A stretch of 5,419 bases of DNA from Gammaproteobacteria bacterium (GTDB lineage: Bacteria > Pseudomonadota > Gammaproteobacteria > SMWH01). The notes beneath the pieces were generated by a model. That model saw nothing but the letters and a program-made list of their open reading frames with translations. It did no database searches and was not told the DNA's origin. The stretch lies in NCBI GenBank assembly GCA_004357005.1, contig SMWH01000096.1, positions 1 to 5,419 of the forward strand. Direction: 5' to 3'. Positions 1-4,944 of the stretch are shown one piece after another (the stretch's first letter is position 1; each line of letters opens with the position of its first letter). The translations under genes were made by a program, and so were the position numbers.

Positions 1-1
1 A

Positions 2-982
2 TTTTTCCTGTTTCCGGCGCTGGCTGCCGCGAATTTCTATCTGAAGTACGGAGATCCGGAGCGCGCGGAACCGGAGATGGCTCGCCACGCACTGGCCACG
101 GCGCGGGAGAAGATCGAGGAGCGATTCGCCAGGGGCTATCACCCGGTCGATCTTTACTACCAGCGCGCCGCGCTGGAGGCCATCGAGGGTAACAACGCCG
201 CGGCGTTGAATGCGTTGCGTGAAGCGGTTGACCGGGGTTTTCGAAGCGCGTGGTTCGCCATGCGTGATCTGAGTCTGATTGGCGTGTGGGATGACATCGG
301 TTTCGTGAATCTGATCGAGGAAATGAAGGCTCTGGTTTCCGGGGAGAGCGCCCGTTTGGCGAATATGTCCCTGGTTGCCTATTCCGAGCCCGAGGAACGT
401 GTACCGGTTGCGGTGAGTCGGAGTGTGCTGAAGCACTATGCCGGCTACTACCAGCCCGGACAGGACGACAGGCCGATCCACATTTACGTCGATGATGATG
501 TCCTGAACATGCGTTACGGTGATGACCGGCCGTTTAAGTTGTCCGCGTTGTCGGTATCGGATTTCTACTCGCCATTACGGGCGGATATCTATCGCTTTGT
601 TGCCGACAAAGAGGGCGAGATCACGCACATGCTGGTACTGGCGGCCGGCCAGGAACAACGTGCCAAGCGCATCCAATGGCAGCTACCCGAACTGGCGGAG
701 GTCGATCCCACCGTATATGAAGCCTACGTGGGGGACTACGAGATCCTCGACCAGTTCCGTTTCAGCGTCATTCGGGAAGGCGATCAGTTGTTCATTCAAC
801 CCGAAGGCCAGACGCGCCAGGAAATCGTGCCGTCTTCGGAAACGGATTTCTTCGTCGCCGGCTCCATGACGACTTTGACCTTCGTGGGAGCCGAAGACGG
901 CCGCGCCGAGATGCTGGTGATGCACCGCGACGGCGTGGATCTGGAAGCCCCGCGCATTGAAGAGGCCACGCTGGCCAACTGA
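2..982 (+). CDS. C-terminal part of a TPR-type protein ending in two DUF3471-like modules (5' end outside window)
   Basis: The reading frame is open from base 2 without a stop, so the true start lies upstream; the ATG at 77 is internal. The visible 326 residues begin with alanine-rich helices that look like the end of a TPR array. The stretch from 'YHPVDLYYQRAALEAI' to 'FVNLIEEMK' (about 134-330) resembles the closing helices of FlgO/TPR proteins, including a 'DD.gF..Li.eM' end like 'EDPRLIALMEEL' in the gene at 3071. Two similar segments of about 83 residues follow, encoded at about 425-676 and 713-958. Each opens with an L/Y-x-x-Y-x-G-x-Y motif ('LKHYAGYY', 'YEAYVGDY') and has alternating hydrophobic strands. 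That motif is typical of DUF3471-like beta modules found behind serine-hydrolase (beta-lactamase-like) domains. No catalytic motif is visible. It could belong to the same family as the genes at 3071 and 4941, but its N-terminus is not available to prove this. Function unknown. Confidence 0.85.
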   Translation, partial: FFLFPALAAANFYLKYGDPERAEPEMARHALATAREKIEERFARGYHPVDLYYQRAALEAIEGNNAAALNALREAVDRGFRSAWFAMRDLSLIGVWDDIGFVNLIEEMKALVSGESARLANMSLVAYSEPEERVPVAVSRSVLKHYAGYYQPGQDDRPIHIYVDDDVLNMRYGDDRPFKLSALSVSDFYSPLRADIYRFVADKEGEITHMLVLAAGQEQRAKRIQWQLPELAEVDPTVYEAYVGDYEILDQFRFSVIREGDQLFIQPEGQTRQEIVPSSETDFFVAGSMTTLTFVGAEDGRAEMLVMHRDGVDLEAPRIEEATLAN

Positions 983-999
983 ACCGGCCGCGGTTTTCT
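982..999 (+). terminator. Weak terminator-like hairpin overlapping the stop of the first gene
   Basis: The arms AACCG (982-986) and CGGTT (991-995) pair around a GCCG loop and run into a short T-rich tail (TTTTCTC). The stem is only five base pairs and its first base is the last base of the stop codon. It is at best a weak intrinsic terminator. Confidence 0.25.
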
Positions 1000-1013
1000 C
1001 CTGTTTGATCGAA

Positions 1014-1060
1014 GGCGCCGGTGCTAATAGCATAGGCGCCGGGTCCGGCTTGCGCCGGAC
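1014..1060 (+). repeat. Two adjacent hairpins in the gap before the cyclase gene
   Basis: Hairpin 1 (1014-1040) has GGCGCC at 1014-1019 pairing with GGCGCC at 1035-1040, one mismatch, then GTGCT (1021-1025) with AGCAT (1029-1033, one G-T wobble) around loop AAT. Hairpin 2 (1043-1060) is a perfect seven-base stem GTCCGGC/GCCGGAC with loop TTGC. Neither is followed by a T run, so they do not look like ordinary intrinsic terminators. They may be RNA structures in a leader or transcript end, or REP-like extragenic palindromes. Two further GGCGCC copies at 1064-1069 and 1104-1109 could pair alternatively. The rest of 983-1121 shows no convincing promoter and no Shine-Dalgarno. Confidence 0.55.
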
Positions 1061-1121
1061 AAGGGCGCCTCACCCGCCGACTCTTGGGTTTTCCGGTACG
1101 GGCGGCGCCAGAACCTTGCTA

Positions 1122-2900
1122 ATGCGAAGAAAAACACTGATCCTTTGCGGTTTCGCTCTTGTTCTGTCGCTGGGCATCGCCTTCTGGTTGTCGCCCTGGG
1201 CGGAGTGGCTCGATGACAAGGCGGTGGATCAGCAGTTCCGTTTGCTGCGTTCCATCGCGGTCAAGCCTGCCGCCCGAAAAGTCATCGTCGTCGGCATCAA
1301 CGACGACACTTTCGATGCCTTGCCCGAACCCATGGCTTTGTGGCACCCCCACATCGGTGATTTGTTCACGGCCATGAGTGTCGCACCGGCGGCCGCGGTT
1401 TCCGTCGATATCGTGCTGCCTGAACGCTCCTATGATTTTCTGGTCGCCGGTTACGATCGGAAACTGCTCTCGGGTCTCGTCGCCATGAAGGCCAAGGTGC
1501 CCGTCTTTCTCGGACAAACCGTGGATGACACCGGGTACCTGCGCAATCTGTTCCCGCCGTTGATTTCCCTTGCAGGACTCGAAGCGTTGGGGATGGTGCT
1601 GGTCAGACCCGATGGCGACGGCACCGTGCGACGTTATCAGCGTTACCTGCACTTCGGGGACACGCAGATACTGACGCTCGTTGGCCGCATGGCCGAGGCC
1701 CTCGATCTCGACATGCGCGGCGAAGGACTCATCGACTACAGCGTCGGCGAGGCGATCGAATATGTTTCCCTGCAGGACGTGCTGGCGTGGTGGGAAGCCG
1801 GCGACACCCTGCGTATCGCTGAGACCTTTGCCGACCGTTTCGTTTTCTTCGGCGTCGTGCTGCCGTTCACCGATCGTCACGATCTGCCCGTGCGACTGGC
1901 GGCCTGGGAACCGGACAGTTATCACTTGCCCGGTGTGCTGATTCACGCCCAGGCGCTGAGGTCGGTCCAAAGCGGCGGTCTGATCGCACCCGCACCTGCG
2001 TGGACGGGCGTGGTCGCGGTGATGCTCATGTCGCTGCTTTGGTGGCTGGGGGGGCGACCGGTCCTCGCGGTGTCGGTCACCGTGCTGGTAGCGCTCGGCC
2101 TCTGGGCCGGTTCGACCTGGATGCTCTGGCACGGCACCTTTTTCCCGGTCGCCGGCGTGCTTATTGTCGGGTTAGTCGCCGTCGGGGGTCGTATGGCGAC
2201 GGAAGGAGCGTTGTCGTTTCGGGAAAAACGTCGTTTGCGCCGCTCCTTCAGTCGTTATGTGAGCCCGCATGTGCTCAGCGAGATCCTGGCTGGAGGCATC
2301 AAGCCGGAACTGGGCGGTGAACGACGCCGGGTTTGTGTGCTGTTTTCGGATATTCGTGATTTCACGACCCGCAGCGAATCGCAGCCGCCGGAATATTCGG
2401 TGATGCTGTTGAACCGGTACTTTGAAGTCATGACCCGTGCGATACATCACTATGATGGAACCATCGGTACATTCATGGGCGATGGCATTTTCGCGTTTTA
2501 TGGCGCTCCCCGGGCACTGGATAATCCTTCTCTGAACGCCATGCTGACCGCGAAACGCATGCTGGCCCATCTGGAGGTTTTCAATAAGACCCTGGAAAAA
2601 GAAAACATCGAAGTCATCCGCATCGGGATCGGCCTGCATACCGGTGACGCCGTCATCGGTCATGTGGGTTCCCGAACCCGCAACGAGTACACGGCCATCG
2701 GAGACACGGTGAATACGGCAGCCCGGCTGGAAGGTGTCACCAAGCTCATCGGCCTCCCCTTAGCCATCAGCGAGGACACGGCGGCGGACCTGGGAGACGA
2801 ATGGCTGCTGAAGGACTGCGGCCTCCAGCCGGTGAGAGGGCGACGTGATGTGCGGGTATTCGGCTGGCAGTCGGATGTCCCGGAACCCGGCCAAGACTGA
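1122..2900 (+). CDS. CHASE2-domain class III adenylate/guanylate cyclase
   Basis: A complete 592-residue membrane-bound nucleotide cyclase. An N-terminal membrane helix (about 4-23) is followed by a CHASE2 extracytoplasmic sensor domain (about 31-290, with 'VIVVGINDDTFDALPEP' and 'AVSVDIVLPE'). Three membrane helices come next (about 292-310, 313-331, 337-356), then a linker with 'RRSFSRYVSPHVLSEIL' and the cytoplasmic cyclase domain (about 400-581). This order is the standard CHASE2-cyclase architecture. Both metal-binding aspartates are present (D410 in 'LFSDIRDFT', D454 in 'FMGDG'), as are the transition-state pair N531 and R535 in 'GDTVNTAAR'. T524 in 'EYTAIGD' matches the class IIIb Thr variant. 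The usual adenine-recognising Lys is Thr here (T450, codon 2469-2471), so nucleotide preference is uncertain. The start is placed at ATG 1122 because the membrane helix follows directly. The frame is open upstream to a TTG at 957, but that stretch is hairpin-rich and not protein-like. No clear ribosome site precedes 1122. Confidence 0.93.
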   Translation: MRRKTLILCGFALVLSLGIAFWLSPWAEWLDDKAVDQQFRLLRSIAVKPAARKVIVVGINDDTFDALPEPMALWHPHIGDLFTAMSVAPAAAVSVDIVLPERSYDFLVAGYDRKLLSGLVAMKAKVPVFLGQTVDDTGYLRNLFPPLISLAGLEALGMVLVRPDGDGTVRRYQRYLHFGDTQILTLVGRMAEALDLDMRGEGLIDYSVGEAIEYVSLQDVLAWWEAGDTLRIAETFADRFVFFGVVLPFTDRHDLPVRLAAWEPDSYHLPGVLIHAQALRSVQSGGLIAPAPAWTGVVAVMLMSLLWWLGGRPVLAVSVTVLVALGLWAGSTWMLWHGTFFPVAGVLIVGLVAVGGRMATEGALSFREKRRLRRSFSRYVSPHVLSEILAGGIKPELGGERRRVCVLFSDIRDFTTRSESQPPEYSVMLLNRYFEVMTRAIHHYDGTIGTFMGDGIFAFYGAPRALDNPSLNAMLTAKRMLAHLEVFNKTLEKENIEVIRIGIGLHTGDAVIGHVGSRTRNEYTAIGDTVNTAARLEGVTKLIGLPLAISEDTAADLGDEWLLKDCGLQPVRGRRDVRVFGWQSDVPEPGQD

Positions 2901-2960
2901 GTCGCAGCAAAGCAACGCCCGTTGGCCCATAGGCTTGATACGGTGGACCTCCCGGCGTTC

Positions 2961-2991
2961 CAGGGGCCCCTGCCCTGCCAGACCCCTCTGG
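2961..2991 (+). repeat. Small palindrome and hairpin between the cyclase and FlgO/TPR genes
   Basis: CAGGGGCCCCTG (2961-2972) is a perfect 12-base palindrome. CCAGA (2978-2982) pairs with TCTGG (2987-2991) around a CCCC loop. Neither has a T run. They fall in the 170-base gap 2901-3070 and may mark the cyclase transcript end or an operator; no regulator can be named. Confidence 0.35.
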
Positions 2992-2997
2992 TAGAGT
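2989..2997 (+). promoter_or_regulatory. Possible extended -10 promoter element for the gene at 3071
   Basis: TGGTAGAGT fits an extended -10 (TGn followed by TAGAGT, four of six matches to TATAAT). It would start transcription near 3004 and give a leader of about 65 bases. No convincing -35 hexamer lies at the proper distance; TTGATA at 2935-2940 is too far upstream. The call rests on one short motif. Confidence 0.25.
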
Positions 2998-3004
2998 AGT
3001 CTCC

Positions 3005-3029
3005 GCCCCTTTGATTTTCGGGGTTTTTT
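3005..3029 (+). terminator. Terminator-like short hairpin with T6 run upstream of the FlgO/TPR gene
   Basis: CCCC (3006-3009) can pair with GGGG (3020-3023), extended by a G-T pair, and is followed directly by six T (3024-3029). The four-base core stem and ten-base loop make it weak as an intrinsic terminator. It could end cyclase transcripts. If the promoter at 2989-2997 is real, it would instead form the very 5' end of the next mRNA. Confidence 0.35.
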
Positions 3030-3040
3030 CCTGTTACAGA

Positions 3041-3055
3041 CGGCCGGACCGGCCG
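3041..3055 (+). repeat. GC palindrome just upstream of the ribosome site
   Basis: CGGCCG (3041-3046) pairs with CGGCCG (3050-3055) around GAC; the whole is a perfect odd palindrome. CGTTTT follows, and the Shine-Dalgarno begins seven bases after the stem (3062). The position could affect ribosome access or mRNA stability, but only the structure is seen. Confidence 0.4.
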
Positions 3056-3061
3056 CGTTTT

Positions 3062-3065
3062 GGAG
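3062..3065 (+). promoter_or_regulatory. Shine-Dalgarno GGAG that fixes the GTG start at 3071
   Basis: GGAG lies five bases before GTG 3071. This supports the non-ATG start, as does the family-typical N-terminus ('GLIGELSRRNVFRVA') that begins there. Confidence 0.75.
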
Positions 3066-3070
3066 ACTGA

Positions 3071-4876
3071 GTGCAAGGCCTGATCGGCGAGTTGAGTCGG
3101 CGGAATGTTTTCCGGGTGGCGGTGGTCTATTTGATCGCCGGCTGGATCATTCTGCAGGTGGCGGACATTGTCTTCCCTGCGCTGGGCCTACCCGACTGGA
3201 CCATCACCTTTGTGATCGCGTTGCTGGGAATCGGTTTTCCCGTGGCGGTCATCTTTGCCTGGGCCTTTGAACTCACCCCGGATGGCCTGATGCGCGAGAA
3301 GGATGTGGACCGCACCCAGTCCGCAACGCCTGCCACGGGACGACGAATCGACAAGGTCATCATCGTTCTGCTCGTCCTGGGGATCGGTTATTTCGCCTTG
3401 GACAAGTTTTTCCTGCGCACGGGCACCGCTCCGGACGCCGTCGCGGCGCGCGACGGACTGCGCTCCATCGCCGTTCTGCCCCTGGTCAACATGAGCGATG
3501 ACCCGGCCAACGAATATTTCTCCGACGGTCTCGCCGATACCCTGTTGCACATTCTCGCGCAGGTTAAGGACCTGCGCGTTGCCGCCCGCACTTCGTCGTT
3601 TGCCTTCAAGGGACAGAACAAGGATGTGCGCAGTATCGGTGAGGAACTGAATGTGGAGACCATACTGGAAGGCAGCGTGCAGCGCTCGGCGGACCGGGTG
3701 CGCATCACCGTGCAGCTGATCAACACCAAGGACGGTTATCACCTGTGGTCGGAAACCTACGACCGTGACCTCGACGACATCTTTGCCGTCCAGGACGAAA
3801 TTGCGGCAGCCATCGCCGATGCACTGCAGGTCACCCTTGGCACGGTCGAACAGGAAGCCATAGCCGCCCGCGGTACCGACAACATTGATGCCTATGAACT
3901 GTATTTGCTGGGCCGCCATGACTGGGCCAGCCGCGGTTTCGAACGACTGAAACGCGCACAACAGTATTTCGAAGACGCGGTTGAAGAAGACCCCAACTTT
4001 GCCATGGCCTGGGTGGGGTTGGCCAATACCCTGTTTGTCATGCCCTGGTATGACAAGGACGCCAAGCCCGATGACTGGACGCCCCGGGCAAAAGAAGCCA
4101 CAGAACGCGCCCTGGAGCTCGACCCGAAGCTGGGCGAGGCGTACGCGACGCTGGCCAGCATCGCCCACGAGTTTGAGTTGGACTTTGACAAATCCGAGCG
4201 ATTGTTCGAAAAAGCCATAGAACTGAACCCGAACCATGCCACCACCTGGCACTGGTACTGCAACCTGCTGCAGTCTGTTGGTCGCCCGGACGAAGCTCTG
4301 GAGGCTTGCACGACCTCAGTCAGACTGGATCCCCTGTCCCCCATCATCAACCTGAACTACGCCGCCGCCACGTGGGATGCCGGGGACCGCGGGCAGAGCC
4401 TCGAGCGAATGGAACACACGGTGGAACTGGATCCGGACTGGCCCGTCGGCGTGCACGGCCTGGCCATCGGTTACCTCCAATTGGGCCGCTACGGGGAAGC
4501 GGCGGACACCCTTGAGCGGTGGGCGCAAATACGGCGGTACCCGGATCCTTCTCTGGCAAGAACCATCATCGCCGGGGTGGAGGAGCCGGAAAAGCGCGAA
4601 GCAGCGCTGTCCGCCCTCGAGAAAATGGTTTCGGAGGATCGGGCGAGCGCTTTCATGTCTCTTATCCAGTTCTACGGTTTGCTGGGTGATATTGATAGCG
4701 CGTGGGCGATCATCGAACAAGGGGTCGAGGCGCGCCACCCGAACGTCGCGTTTCTTGGCACGGCGCCCGGGATCGACAGCCTGCGCGAAGACCCGCGCCT
4801 GATCGCTTTGATGGAGGAGTTGGGCGTGCCCAACGGAGGCCGAGCCTACCGGCAGCGCAAGGAAGGCAGCCCGTGA
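3071..4876 (+). CDS. Membrane-anchored FlgO/TolB-N-like and TPR-repeat protein
   Basis: A complete 601-residue protein with a GTG start. The N-terminus ('ELSRRNVFRV') is a positively charged helix followed by two hydrophobic segments (about 15-36 and 44-63), a conserved loop ('AWAFELTPDGLMREKDVD', then 'RTQS'), and a third membrane helix (about 94-110). Next comes a FlgO/TolB-N-like alpha/beta domain (about 130-257) with the family marks 'SIAVLPLVNMSDDPANEYF', 'EGSVQRSADRVRITVQLI' and 'HLWSETYDRDLDDIF'. TPR-like helical pairs follow (about 274-485), for example 'AVEEDPNFAMAWVGLA' and 'AIELNPNHATTWHWY', with a closing 'LREDPRLIALMEEL'. The positive-inside rule with three helices puts FlgO and TPR in the periplasm. 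No enzyme motif is seen, so a scaffolding or sensing role is likely. The same module is often fused to class III cyclases elsewhere, and here a cyclase gene lies directly upstream. Databases often label such proteins 'adenylate cyclase', but this one has no cyclase domain. Exact function unknown. Confidence 0.92.
   Translation: MQGLIGELSRRNVFRVAVVYLIAGWIILQVADIVFPALGLPDWTITFVIALLGIGFPVAVIFAWAFELTPDGLMREKDVDRTQSATPATGRRIDKVIIVLLVLGIGYFALDKFFLRTGTAPDAVAARDGLRSIAVLPLVNMSDDPANEYFSDGLADTLLHILAQVKDLRVAARTSSFAFKGQNKDVRSIGEELNVETILEGSVQRSADRVRITVQLINTKDGYHLWSETYDRDLDDIFAVQDEIAAAIADALQVTLGTVEQEAIAARGTDNIDAYELYLLGRHDWASRGFERLKRAQQYFEDAVEEDPNFAMAWVGLANTLFVMPWYDKDAKPDDWTPRAKEATERALELDPKLGEAYATLASIAHEFELDFDKSERLFEKAIELNPNHATTWHWYCNLLQSVGRPDEALEACTTSVRLDPLSPIINLNYAAATWDAGDRGQSLERMEHTVELDPDWPVGVHGLAIGYLQLGRYGEAADTLERWAQIRRYPDPSLARTIIAGVEEPEKREAALSALEKMVSEDRASAFMSLIQFYGLLGDIDSAWAIIEQGVEARHPNVAFLGTAPGIDSLREDPRLIALMEELGVPNGGRAYRQRKEGSP
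4859..4866 (+). promoter_or_regulatory. Shine-Dalgarno-like AAGGAAGG before the mini-ORF
   Basis: AAGGAAGG lies inside the last codons of the preceding gene and ends six bases before GTG 4873. It has good strength and spacing, which suggests that the GTG was, or is, a real translation start. Confidence 0.45.
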
Positions 4877-4944
4877 GCGGTCTGTTCACAGAACTGAATC
4901 AATGGTGTCAGACACCATTGAATACGGGGGAACATGATCCGTGA
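4873..4944 (+). CDS. 23-codon mini-ORF resembling the start of the FlgO/TPR family (remnant or coupling leader)
   Basis: GTG 4873 overlaps the TGA of the upstream gene (GTGA 4873-4876). The frame ends at TGA 4942-4944, which overlaps the GTG of the next gene (GTGA 4941-4944). The peptide starts MSGLFTEL, close to MSGLLEEL at the start of the gene at 4941 and MQGLIGEL at 3071, and then turns into unrelated sequence (NQWCQTPLNTGEHDP) where the palindrome begins. The first 26 bases match 4941-4966 at 23 positions. Most likely it is the leftover start of a lost paralogue or a duplicated gene start split by a palindromic insertion. It may still be translated and couple the two large genes. Nothing suggests that the peptide itself has a function. 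Confidence 0.4.
   Translation: MSGLFTELNQWCQTPLNTGEHDP
4899..4921 (+). repeat. 23-nt near-perfect palindrome (GGTGTC A GACACC core)
   Basis: TCAATGGTGTC (4899-4909) is the exact reverse complement of GACACCATTGA (4911-4921), with a single A at the centre. It begins immediately after the first copy of the direct repeat. There is no T run behind it, so it is not a typical terminator. It could be a dyad operator, a short mobile palindrome, or, as RNA, a hairpin with about ten base pairs between the two large genes. Confidence 0.85.
4926..4932 (+). promoter_or_regulatory. Shine-Dalgarno GGGGGAA that selects GTG 4941
   Basis: The purine run lies eight bases before GTG 4941 but only one base before ATG 4934. 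It therefore supports the GTG and not the out-of-family ATG. Confidence 0.6.

Noticed and set aside
519..869. 116-codon plus-strand frame inside the first gene
   Set aside because: The Arg/Ser-rich translation is typical of an out-of-frame shadow.
957..1121. TTG at 957 as an earlier start for the cyclase
   Set aside because: It would add 55 residues of non-conserved, hairpin-encoded sequence before the signal-anchor helix and overlap the previous gene by 26 bases. ATG 1122 leads straight into the membrane helix.
1119..2132. Long minus-strand open frame (337 codons) opposite the cyclase gene
   Set aside because: It is a shadow of the GC-rich coding frame. Its translation is rich in Gln, His, Arg and Gly with no domain-like pattern, while the plus strand encodes a clear CHASE2 domain.
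3188..4252. Long minus-strand open frame (354 codons) opposite the FlgO/TPR gene
   Set aside because: The plus strand carries unmistakable FlgO/TPR motifs; the antisense product has no recognisable motif.
3071..4876. Adenylate cyclase function for the FlgO/TPR protein
   Set aside because: Such proteins are often so named by similarity to fusions, but no class III catalytic motif (metal Asp pair, TVN..AAR) is present in this protein.
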